NCBI GenBank assembly: GCA_964020155.1
Contig: OZ026564.1
Span: forward strand, 2,128,455-2,192,454
Direction of reading: 5' to 3'
DNA length: 64,000 nt
Source: Chondrilla cf. caribensis
Lineage: Eukaryota > Porifera > Demospongiae > Chondrillida > Chondrillidae
The notes below the pieces were generated by a model. It saw only the letters and a list, made by a program, of their open reading frames with translations. It searched no databases and was not told where the DNA came from. Both the position numbers and the translations under genes were made by a program. Of this stretch, positions 24,963 to 35,180 are shown in pieces. Numbering within the stretch: position 1 is the stretch's first letter; every line of letters starts with the position of its first letter.

Positions 24963-26032
24963 CTTCAAAAGTGTCACTTTTTCTTCTGACCATGGGTCTG
25001 TTGACCAGAGTCTGTATTCCATTTTTGCTTTCCCATCTTCACTTGACAAATATTTGAAGCAGTGTGGCATGGTGTGTCCATGGACAGCATTCAGATGTGG
25101 CATCAACCAACCCTTGATGTCAAATGTCTTTGTCAGAACAGCAACCTGTGGTGTTGGTGTATAGGCCGCTTTGATTACTTTTTCCAGATCTAATTTGTAT
25201 AAGAAAAGTTTCATATATACGTATGTACATGTGTATATAATATAGAAAATATCTAGAGGAAGAGCCTGCTATAACGTATTATGTATGTGTTGAACATAAT
25301 ATTATGTATAATATGCACCTACTATGTTCGTACATACCATTCAGAGATTCAGCTCCTTGTTTCTTCAAATATTCTGACAGTCTCGAAAACATCTGATCTA
25401 CATCTTCGTGAGTATGTCCAACCGGGAGGAAATTAACTTTAATCTGTTCATACATAGAATAATAGGGTAACTGTTGAAATATAGGCACGTTATACATAAT
25501 TTACAAGATGATTGAGTTATACCTTTTTAACTATTTTCATTTCCACTAAGAGAGCACAGAGTCCGAATATATATTTGTTTTTGTTTTCTCTATAACAGTT
25601 GTCACATTGTAAAAATAAACATGGTGGTAGTGGACCCTGGTGTTTCAGTATCCACAGTAGTGTGTTTCCGATCAAATTGGAATCATGTGGAAATTGATGA
25701 AGATCAATGAGGCAATACGCCTTCTTGCCTTGTGATGCTTGTGTGTGGACTAAGCTACCTAGACACGGTAAAAAATTAAATATCATAATCACAAATGATG
25801 ACCTTGTACAGAAATGCGTACGTCTGTGAATGATAATGCAAAATAAAGTGATTTGATGATACCTGTTATATGAGTTCGTATTCTCCATAAATTGTTTGTT
25901 GATTTGCTCTCTTGAACTGGTTGAGGGAGGTTGGTCTTAGCCTGATCCGTACCATCAATAATTATTGTGAGGTATTTCTCAGGCTCATTTCTAGATTTTT
26001 CTCGGTGGCTGTGATACTTTTTCCTTTCATTT
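24963..26032 (-). CDS. DUF7869-like protein fragment (transposon-derived family)
   Basis: Four exons with good splice sites and matching phases: 25863-26032, 25523-25758, 25338-25443 and 24963-25189. The protein contains YLTIIIDGTDQAKTNLP, CLFLQCDNCYRENKNKYIFG, and FLPVGHTHEDVDQMFSRLSEYL. I recall this acidic DGxDQ / LQxDNxxxENKN / GHTHxDVDxxFS series from invertebrate proteins annotated DUF7869, thought to be transposon-related with an RNase H-like fold. The Asp/His motifs could be catalytic, but that is inference. Both ends are missing: upstream exons would fall in or beyond the foldback element that starts 32 bp away, and downstream exons are not recognisable. Confidence 0.65.
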
Positions 26033-26063
26033 CTAAAAGTGAATATGTATATGTACATTTACC

Positions 26064-27322
26064 ATGTACCCCGATGCGTGGGCGTTTTCAATCAACTACA
26101 AAAGCGCCGACAGGAGTACATTCGCGATGTATTGGGGTACATTTGTGATGTACCCCAGTTTTTGTAAGTGGCATTATTTAATCTAACAAGCGTCAGATAG
26201 TTACTGAGCGAACGACGAAACTCACCGAACCCACGAGCCTCAGAATATTTTCCGAACGAACAAGGGAAACTTGCCAAACCCACGAACCTTAGAATATATT
26301 TACCGAACGAATGAGGAAACTTGCTGAACCAAGAGCCTTAGAATATCTACAGAACGAACGAACGAACGAACGAAATAGGAAATTTGCCAAAACAACGAGC
26401 CTTAGAATAGCTACGGAACGAACGAACGAACGAAATAAGAAACTTGCCAAAACAACGAGCCTAGGAGTATTAATTTTACCGAACGAAAGAAGAAACTTGC
26501 TGAAACGAGCCTGAGGATAAAATTTACCGAACGAACGACGATTGCTGCAGTGTTATTAGGCCTTCTTGCTGCTCTTCGTTGAAAACCTCAATCGATAGGC
26601 TACCAGCCCACACAAATGAATGTGCCTACGGGGTATAACTACTACATGTAAACATTTGTGTATGTGTTCTATGCATCTTAGAATACATGTCTGCGCCCTC
26701 GGCCAATCTATTCCTAACACTTAGTACATCCACACAGTACACACCGAAAGCGGGGTATAACTAGTATGTACCCCGTAGGCACATTCATTTACGCGGGCTG
26801 GTAGGCCTATCGATTGAGGTTTTCAACAAAGAGCAGCGAGAAGGCCTAATAACACTGCAGCAATCGTCGTTTGTTCGGTAAATTTTATACGCTCAGGCTC
26901 GTTTCAGCAAGTTTCCTCTTTCGTTCGGTGAAGTTAATACTCCTAGGCTCGTTGTTTTGGCAAGTTTCCTATATCGTTCGTTCGTTCTGTAGATATTCTA
27001 ACGCTCTTGGTTCCGGCAAGTTTCATCGTTCGGATACTCCTAGGCTCGTTGTTTCGGCAAGTTTCCTATTCCGCTCGTTCGTTCTGTAGATATTCTGAGG
27101 CTTTTGGGTTCGGCAAGCTTCCTCGTTCGCTCGGTAAATATTCCGAGGTTCGTGGGTTCGGCGAGTTTCGTCTATCGCTCAGTAACTATACGAAGCTTGT
27201 TAGATTAAATAATGCCACTTACAAAAACTGGGGTACATCACAAATGTACCCCAGTACATCGCGAATGTACTCCTGTCGGCGCTTTTGTAGTTGATTGAAA
27301 ACGCCCACGCATCGGGGTACAT
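26064..27322. mobile_element. Foldback transposable element with ~570 bp inverted arms
   Basis: The left arm, about 26064-26640, is repeated in reverse complement at about 26760-27322. The ends are ATGTACCCCGATGCGTGGGC and GCCCACGCATCGGGGTACAT. The arms diverge by small changes and copy-number differences in GAACGAACGAAC-type tetranucleotide runs. The central spacer is about 120 bp and does not code. It lies just upstream (on the minus strand) of the DUF7869-like gene. No target-site duplication was obvious to me. Confidence 0.9.
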
Positions 27323-27364
27323 ACACACATATAGAGAATTCTCATCAATATATCATTAAAATAT

Positions 27365-27495
27365 GTATAGTTTGATGAATTATCTGATCATTTTAAAGTA
27401 AACGAATGATTTCATACTCAGAAATGAAGTGTATAGTTTGATGAATTATCTGATCATTTTAAAGTAAACGAATGATTTCATGCTCAGAAATGAAG
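27365..27495. repeat. Tandem duplication, 66 bp unit, 2 copies
   Basis: The segment beginning GTATAGTTTGATGAATTATC occurs at 27365 and again at 27431 with a single base difference (CATACTCAG versus CATGCTCAG). Confidence 0.9.
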
Positions 27496-27739
27496 GACTA
27501 ATGAAAATACACTGTGCACACGTACACGTATGTTACATACGTACGTATGTATGTACATATGTGTATACTTTTTATGCATACATACGTATGAATGTACGTA
27601 CATACATAGAACCAACAAAACACACTGCTCTTATGAAGCAGTAACAGCATTTACTTATTCTTTATGCTGTATAGATGATGGTTAGACCATGTTACTGTAT
27701 GCATGCAATACACAGTTTCACTTCATTATATGTACGTAG

Positions 27740-29351
27740 GTGTTGTGTGTTCAATCTGACGTGAAGTACATGGTCCTATGGAACAGGATGTACATGCAGA
27801 GCACTTGCAATCGTGTTAGAGCAGCGTCTCGCAGCTCTTCGTCTGACCCCTGTACCTCCATGCCAGAGCACATTGGACTGTCTGACAGACACGAGCTGGC
27901 AAGCTGGACGCCACAACCTGCCAAGCAAGACGCTACCACTGAGGAAGCACCGCAGACCATGGAGATGAGTAGAATGGGATCGAAGAACAGGTGATCCAAA
28001 GTGGATGTCATTATTGGATCTTTGGAGAAGACAGATTCGGTCTTCGTGACTGAAGATCACAGTAATGTGCGCCCTCTTCATGTGAATAAAGATTATGTGA
28101 ACAGTATCCGGCCTCTCCTCGGTCCTGACGGGTTTGTGCAGGTTGTGAACCCAGTACAGTGCCGCCTGCAGCAGCTACTGAAAGAACACAAAACTGAAGT
28201 TACTCATCTGAACAAACGTGTTCACGAATTGCAGGAGGAGAGGAGGAGTGTCTCCGAGAAACCTGAAGTTAGTCCCCACCCCCTGTACTACCTGTGATGC
28301 AAAGTGCACACTGGGTGTGAGATCTCGTGTGTCACTGTCCTCTCTTCCTTGTCCCTCAAGGATCCCTGTACTTGTTAGTACATGTAGGTACATAGGTAGT
28401 ATCTTTTGATCCCATTGCCTTCAGTAGCACTGCATCAGACTGCATGTGTGTACAGTGTGGATGTGTGTATCTCTGAGCTTATCTGTTCTCTTACGCACAG
28501 TTCACATTCGTACTTCGTAACATTCATAGATCATGTCACAGTAGCAGCTCTACAGCTCTCTTACATACATACATACATATGTACTGTCTATGGGTACACC
28601 TTTCCTATGCGTATACGTACTTCCCGTACATACGTACAACTTTCCTACTTTTATATGTACATAGATCTTTCCTACGCTATATTTCCTATATGCACAGCTC
28701 TCCTATTGTGTTGTGTATTTCCCTGTACGTATAGAGCTTTTCCTGTATATTTCCCTAATATACGAATAGCTCCCTTGTATAGTTTAGCACTTGTAAAAAT
28801 TATACGTACATACATACATATGTATGTATATTGTAGCTGTGTGTACACTTTTGTATATGTCACTGTGTGTGCATCTCTTCTGTATAATATCATGCGGTAT
28901 GTACTTCGACTACAGGAACCCAGTCCCACTTTTAATAGTTGGGAAGAAGTGAACAAGGTTGAGGAGGCTGTCAAATGGGTCCCGGACCATGCTGTCAACT
29001 CTTGTATGAACTGCAGCACAGTCTTCTCCCTCTTGAGACGAAGACATCACTGCAGGTATATACGTGGAGCACATATGTGCGTGTATGCAGTACTTATTGT
29101 AATGAGCTCATTGTATGTGTTGTACCCTATGATGTGGTCTGTTCTCACTTCAATCATGTCATGTTTGTCTCGCTAGGAATTGTGGTGGTGTGTTCTGCTA
29201 CGATTGTGCCCATCACTTCATGCCCGTGGAGTCGGAACTGCTCAATAAACCCGTTCGTGTCTGTGAGTGCTGCTTCGATAATCTTGATGGACACCTCAGA
29301 AAGGACAACAATTCCATGGACAGCTCTGAATCTACTAACAAAGACATCTGA
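27740..29351 (+). CDS. MTMR3/MTMR4-like FYVE-domain protein, C-terminal part only, with in-frame TGA
   Basis: Exons: 27740-28267, 28916-29055 and 29177-29351, phases consistent. The first begins right after an acceptor (TACGTAG). Seen: a coiled-coil-like segment (QCRLQQLLKEHKTEV, LNKRVHELQEERRS), then a FYVE zinc finger with all signature parts: WVPD, CMNC, RRRHHCR, NCGGVFCYDC and RVCECC. FYVE domains bind PtdIns3P on endosomes. The order coiled coil-FYVE near the C-terminus and WVPDHAV match MTMR3/4 (human RWLPDHAV). The myotubularin phosphatase domain was not found upstream. An in-frame TGA at 27992-27994 splits the first exon. This could be an interrupted gene, a second splice form or a base error. 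A polyadenylation signal AATAAA lies near 29475. Confidence 0.75.
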
Positions 29352-29511
29352 CTTTCTACTTTGTATTTCTATCTTTGACAAGTATTACATTTGTACTGTA
29401 TGTACATTAATTTAGTATTTTGTGTATAATTTTGACTGTACATGTTTACTGTTTTAGTGTTGATTATTATAATCAATAAAATTGTATGTTTGTGCATGTG
29501 TGTACAAATAA

Positions 29512-29755
29512 ACCTGATCTGATGTATAGCATACATTCATGCACATACATACGTATGTGCTGTACATACGTACATGTAGTAGTGGATCTTTGGTATTATG
29601 TGTATAATAAGTTTGCAGGTTTATACATACATGTATACAAAATATATAGACCTGATCTGATGCATATATATCATGCACATGCATATGTGCAGTACATACA
29701 TAATAGTAGTGGATCTTTGGTATTACAAGTAAGTTTGCAGGTTTATACATACGTA
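29512..29755. repeat. Tandem duplication of a ~120-140 bp unit
   Basis: Both copies (29512-29632 and 29651-29755) begin ACCTGATCTGATG, pass through GTAGTGGATCTTTGGTATTA and end AAGTTTGCAGGTTTATACATAC. The middles differ in the tetranucleotide part. It lies downstream of the FYVE gene. Confidence 0.85.
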
Positions 29756-29972
29756 TAAGTATGCTACTATGATATCAATTATACATCCATAAATAATACT
29801 GTAATTAAAATTTTGAAATATTAAAATATTATCAACAAAATTATACATATACGTACGCATATGAACAGAATAACAATTAAAAAATAATGCATTGTCATAT
29901 GGAATAAAAGATACGGTTCGTATGTAGCATCTGGTGGACTGGGACACAGTTGGAGGTTCATTCATGGACTGC

Positions 29973-32478
29973 TCACTGCACATCAACAGTTTTAAGAAAT
30001 TCATCCAATATTGACACCATCCTGCTGTAGTGAGGGTCTGGAAGGAATACAGCAAGCGGACACATCATATCACTGACACACCTGTATAAAGATGTGCACG
30101 GAGATACAGATGATAGATGGTGCATTGCTGAGTTGAAATAAATCAGTGAATCTTTGATTTGTACTTGTACCCTGCTGAAGAGGTCCTGACCAAACTGAAA
30201 AGGATAAAACATGCTTGCTGTATGGCTTCTACACTGTTGCATCCGATCCTATCTCACCATGAGTGAAGGGTAATAAACAGCGATAATTTCAAAATGAGTC
30301 TAGTGCATGCATGTACGTGTATATTTGTACTGTACGAGCTAACTGAAAACAAATAAAGCAGGACCTCCAGGTGTGGGCGGACAAATAAAGCAGGACCTCC
30401 CAGTGTGGGGCGAAAAATAAAGCAGGACCTCCCAGTGTGGGGGGACAATTAAAGCAGGACCTCCCAGTGTGGGGGGACAAACAAAGCAGGGCCTCCCAGT
30501 GTGGGGGGACACATAAAGCAGGACCTCCCAGTGTGGGGGAACAAATAAAGCAGGACCTCCCAATGTGGGGGGACAAATAAAGCAGGACCTCCCAGTGTAG
30601 GGGGAACACATAAAGCAGGACCTCCCAGTGTGGGGGGACAAATAAAGCAGGACCTCCCAGTGTGGGGGGACAAATAAAGCAGGACCTCCCAGTGTGGGGG
30701 GACAAATAAAGCAGGGCAAGTCAGTTTGATGGTGATCTAGAAAATCAGTTTATTGTGCAAAATTACTGGAATTTCATCCTTCAATCCAGGTTGAGATCAA
30801 GTAGATGTACATTCAGCAGGGGTCTTGAGGTCTGCTTTTGGTGGCAAACAGTGAACTCAGTTTACCTTGATATATCATTTCCTTCAGTCTTAAAGGTTCC
30901 ATTTCTTCCAGTTCATCTAGGGCTCTGTGGACCTCATCAAGTGTTTCCAAATTCTACCACCACCACAATCATAAGAACATACATAATATGTTATGCTACA
31001 TAATACAAGCATAAGCACATACGTACATATAATTATACATATTTGTAGCCTGGTTGAGGATTAGATCAAAGGAAAAACGATGCGATACAGCACAGGTCAC
31101 CAGACAGGTTTCATTGTTAGGATAAATTGCATGAGAACAAGGCAGGAAATTTCGTGAACACATTTCTATTGCATATAATAATATCATGTTGTATTGAGCT
31201 ATGTGCATATTTGCAGTATAAATTGTCTATCATTCACCACACCAGGATACAAGTTAGTTATATCCTGCCTAGGTATGCTGCAGCAGATAAAGTGCTAACA
31301 GATTACATCGGGCTGCTACAGCAAACCTAGGCAGGATATAACTATTACTTGTATTCATACATACAAATTCACAAACGAATAGCAGCAGATTAATGAGAAT
31401 TCACTGTGCCTAGGAATTACAGTTCATGATGGAGTTTCTCTTTTGTAAATAATCATTCAATTCGGTCTAATTCCACCAATCAGGACACATGAACAAATCA
31501 CTCACACTCCTACGTACGTACCTCTGTAATCTTCTCCATATACAAATGGACTTTTTTGAACGTAGGGCCAAGATCTGAAATGAAACATCAAACACTACGT
31601 ATATCAATATGTGAATTTACACATATGAAGTTACAAACAGGTAATTTACGTGTACGTACTATCACGCATATACATACATAAGGTACATACAGTACATATA
31701 TCTACACTAAATGCATGCTGAACTACATTAATACAGCTGAACATACATAGTATCAAGTACACACACAGGATGCTTCTGACAATAGAGGACTGACTTTGGT
31801 CACCTAGTGGACGCCTAGTGAGCACCACTCAAGACTGGATGTGGTGAGTACACCATACGTACACTGACCTGAGAACACTGGGGGACTCTGATGGGTCCAT
31901 GGACGAATCTCCTCGTTGTACACATGTCTGAAGCTACCCACTACTTGGTTCAAAGTAGATAAGTTCATCTTTATGGACTTCTGCTGTGACAACAGCGCAC
32001 TGTGATCAATACCCCCTGGGGGTTGCTACAGTATGGGCAGAAGTATACATGTAGTCTGTTACACTTGTATGCCATGTGTACACACGTACGTATGTACAGT
32101 TAACAAGACAATATATTATCTGTGATATCACATGTGCAACACACAGTAATTTGTGTTAAAAAGTAGTGAGGCAGCTGTCCAAGTACTTGAAATGGTGAGG
32201 CAGTGATGTAACTATTACAAGAATTTTACAACACTGTGAAATACACACACCACTCCACATGCATCACATGCACACACACACACCCACACACACACACCCA
32301 CACACACACACACACACACACCCACCCACACACCCACACACACACACACACACACACAATGATGCATACCATCTTCATCAGTTTGGCTAAATTTTCCTGT
32401 TCTGCTTCGAGTTGCTTGGCAAATGATTCTGACTGCTGCATCAGTTGTGGTAGAGAGGGAACCTGCAGCTGACTTGAC
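29973..32478 (-). CDS. Unrecognised multi-exon coiled-coil protein, N-terminus not found
   Basis: Exons I can support: 32370-32478 (SSQLQVPSLPQLMQQSESFA...), 31869-32025 (QPPGGIDHSALLSQQKSIKM... NEEIRPWTHQSPPVFS), 31522-31574 (DLGPTFKKVHLYMEKITE) and 30866-30953 (NLETLDEVHRALDELEEMEP...). Splice sites and phases agree across these four. A further coding-like stretch, 29973-30194 (FGQDLFSRVQVQIKDSLIYF... SILDEFLKTVDVQ, stop), has a good acceptor but does not join in frame to 30866, so one exon is probably missing between them. The predicted chain is helical and Gln/Glu/Leu-rich. I do not recognise the family. Upstream exons are not visible between 32.5 and 35.1 kb, where a LINE and small repeats lie. 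Confidence 0.55.
30349..30718. repeat. Minisatellite, ~31 bp unit, about 12 copies
   Basis: The unit AATAAAGCAGGACCTCCCAG followed by TGTGGGGGGAC recurs with few changes. It lies in an intron of the unrecognised gene. All three minus-strand frames read through it (HTGRSCF / LGGPALF / HWEVLLY repeats); these are not genes. Each unit contains AATAAA and a run of G. Confidence 0.95.
31255..31344. mobile_element. 90 bp hairpin, MITE-like
   Basis: The termini TAGTTATATCCTGCCTAGGT and ACCTAGGCAGGATATAACTA are a perfect 20 bp inverted repeat. Inner CTGCAGCAG and CTGCTACAG extend the stem. It lies in an intron of the unrecognised gene. Confidence 0.85.
32270..32358. repeat. (CA)n microsatellite with CCCA interruptions
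   Basis: CA repeat broken by ACCCAC variants. It ends 12 bp from an exon boundary of the unrecognised gene. Confidence 0.95.
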
Positions 32479-32775
32479 CTGTATACACACATACATATGT
32501 AAACATTATGGCTAGCAGAGCGTGATATGCATGTGATATAGGTAATAGACCCTACAGTATGGATGGTAGATCAGAAGGTGAAACACATATATGCATGAAT
32601 TATGTTGTTGTAATTATTGTTCATATCAACTCTCCATTAAATACGCATACACAAACATACACAATACTGTATATGTATGTGTGAACTGCATAAGCACATA
32701 ATAAGTAGTGTATGTACAAACATGTACATACACACTATAGGCCAGTTACGATAGTATATTAGTAATAGCATAACA

Positions 32776-32936
<161 letters not shown>

Positions 32937-32979
32937 TTTGATGGAAGATCACTTGAAAATCTGAAATCAGTTCCACCCT

Positions 32980-34050
32980 GTCCTTAGCGTTGGAAAATTG
33001 TCAATCTTGGATGGATAAAAACAAGCTCAAACTCAACACCTCAAAGACAAAATGTATGCTGATCCACTCCTCCAGACGCTCACCTCCACCCCTCACTGTT
33101 GCACTAGGTGCTACCCCCATCGAACAAGTGGGAACATTCAAATTTCTGGGTTGCATTATAAACGATCACCTAACCTGGGACGATCACGTAACCTATTTAT
33201 CGTCTAAAGTGTCCTGCAACATCAATCTGTTACGATGTCTATCATGGTTTCTCCCGAGGCGTATTTTAATGGCTTTCTATTCTGCGTACATACTACCATC
33301 CTTTGATTATTGCGATGTTGTCTGGCACTCATGCTCTGCTAAGCTGGTCACAAAGCTTGAATCGCTCCAAAACTATGCAGGGAGGATCATCCTGAAGAAG
33401 CGAAGGTTCTGTTCAGCCACTGCTGTCAGAAAAACTCTGGGTTGGAGTACCCTTCAAAGTCGCCGTGAGTTGCACACAGCCATCCAAGCCTTCAAAAGCT
33501 TAAATGGCATGGACCCTGGCTATCTGGCTCCGTTATTGACCCCATCCTCCAGCATCCACAACCATTGCACAAGAGCCAGTACAACGGACTTGCTCCATCT
33601 ACCCCAAGTGTCAACGAACTTTGGAAAGAAGTCATTTGCTTTCCGTGCAGCCTCTGTTTGGAATGCTCTTCCCCCAGAAACTCGGCAGTTAAAGTCCTTG
33701 CATGCATTTAAAACATTAGCATATTCGTGTATTGTCAAATGATTATTAATTCATTCCCCTGTATCTTTGAAATCTATCAATATTATTCTTATTCAATTAC
33801 GTGTTTATGTTGATTGTAAGTACTGATAATATGAATTTATTATAATCTAATTAGTTTTTATCAATTATTATTTATTTATTATTTATCATTGAATTTCTTT
33901 GTTGTTGTTTTGTTATTTTGTTTAATTTATTGTTTTGTTTTGTCTGTTTTTGTTTTTGTTGTACATATGTCTGGGCACCTTTGTAGTAGCCTATCAGGCT
34001 AGTGGTTACCCCAGTTTAAATAAGAATTCCATTCCATAAGAATTCCATCA
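32980..34050 (+). mobile_element. 5'-truncated non-LTR retrotransposon (LINE), RT C-terminus and 3' tail
   Basis: An intact 250-residue frame at 32990-33742 is the C-terminal part of a reverse-transcriptase polyprotein. It contains WMDKNKLKLNTSKTKCMLIH, FKFLGCIINDHLTWDDHV, YSAYILPSFDYCDVVWHSC and the end motif FRAASVWNALPPETRQLKSL. These are typical of the post-catalytic and thumb region of CR1/L2/Jockey-type elements. The catalytic YADD part is missing, so the copy is truncated. The T-rich 3' region ends near GAATTCCATTCCATAAGAATTCC. The open frame suggests recent insertion. Confidence 0.85.
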
Positions 34051-34188
34051 CTTATATTCAAGCTAGTATTGTGCTTCATGGACAGGCCACATGCTTTCAT
34101 AATGTCCGGCATATTACCGTAAATTATGCACAACAACTAAGTTTCCGTATGCCTATAGTACTTGAACAGCCGTGATATGAATATTACA

Positions 34189-34308
34189 CGTGGTCCGTAA
34201 ATTATACCATTGTACTATCGGACCGGACGGTCCGGTCAGGTCCATCGTGGTCCGTGGTGAACGTTGTGAGGTCGGGTATAATTTACGGACCACGATGGAC
34301 CGGACCGG
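34189..34308. mobile_element. Hairpin repeat with nested inverted repeats
   Basis: CGTGGTCCGTAAATTATACC (34189) and GGTATAATTTACGGACCACG (34275) are perfect inverted copies. A second pair, CCGGTCAGGTCCATCGTGGT near 34219 and ACCACGATGGACCGGACCGG, overlaps it. The whole could form a cruciform. It is non-coding. Confidence 0.8.
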
Positions 34309-34315
34309 AGCGGCG

Positions 34316-34440
34316 ATTTTTATGTAGGGTGTTAAAGTCGGTACTAGATAACCACGGAAACGTGGAAGATAAGCCTTGCCCTGTATGGAAGAATCGATTG
34401 AAGATTTCACGGCCAAGCGGCGACTTTTACGTACACTGAG
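34316..34440 (+). repeat. Dispersed repeat, copy 3 (rearranged or tandem)
   Basis: It begins with the tail of the family (GTAGGGTGTTAAAGTCGGTA) and continues with the head (CGTGGAAGATAAGCCTTGCC ... TTTCACGGCCAAGCGGCGAC), as if two units were joined tail-to-head. Related copies are at 11338 and 24045. Confidence 0.7.
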
Positions 34441-35180
34441 CCCTACAGACAAGGACCTTGATAGGCTAAAAAGCCCAGCGAATATTCTGCTTAGCTGAGA
34501 TTGACTACTCAGAACATTGCCCAGTGCGATGGACATATATATACTGTATAGCGTGAACCAATTTTGCTAGGTGCATGGATGATTAATTGGTAGGATATTA
34601 ATCATGACCTGGACAATATCACAGGGACTGGAATGGCTCACATTGCAATTAAAAGATCCTTTGATCCACCCCATGCACTTTCTTTCTTTTCATGTATTTT
34701 CCCTATAATAAATGTGTAACTTATAACATACCCTTGCCTTGGTGCATGTCAATACAGTATATAAAGCTAGTAGTCTCTTTGCCTGAATACCTTCCCAGTT
34801 TGTATAAGCTGTTGTAATTGTTATTAACCCTATATAAACTGCATGTAACCTCTTCCAATCACACATACTATGATATATTACATGGCCCTATATTATATTA
34901 CTCTATGTAATATAAAATAGATTAGATATTATATATTATTATTATTATTATTACAAATTCAATTGTATTAAAATATTATTATTATTATTATTATAATTAT
35001 TGTCATTAATAATCACTACATGTAAGTATACAAACTACATACATGTACAGTGATAATGATTTCATGGAGGAGGATCTTAAATCAGTTGATTAAATGGAGG
35101 TTGCATTGATAACATTACACAAAAGGAAAATAGCACCAGATATACACCCCACACACGCCCTACAGACAAGATGGCTGCTA
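34441..35180. other. Region without a supported gene
   Basis: AT-rich; it contains short ATT trinucleotide tracts near 34937-34956 and 34976-34999. It includes the 3' flank of ANKMY2. Confidence 0.4.

Noticed and set aside
28406..29176. 256-codon plus-strand frame rich in Tyr, Ile and Thr
   Set aside because: Mostly an intron of the FYVE gene with tetranucleotide tracts; only the short parts at 28916-29055 agree with the FYVE exon.
30349..30718. Possible CRISPR-like array
   Set aside because: Units are contiguous with no unique spacers, in a eukaryotic intron; it is a minisatellite.
30254..30719. Three overlapping minus-strand frames with repeated HTGRSCF / LGGPALF / HWEVLLY
   Set aside because: Produced by a 31 bp tandem repeat that happens to lack stops; all frames are open, which is typical of a minisatellite and not of a gene.
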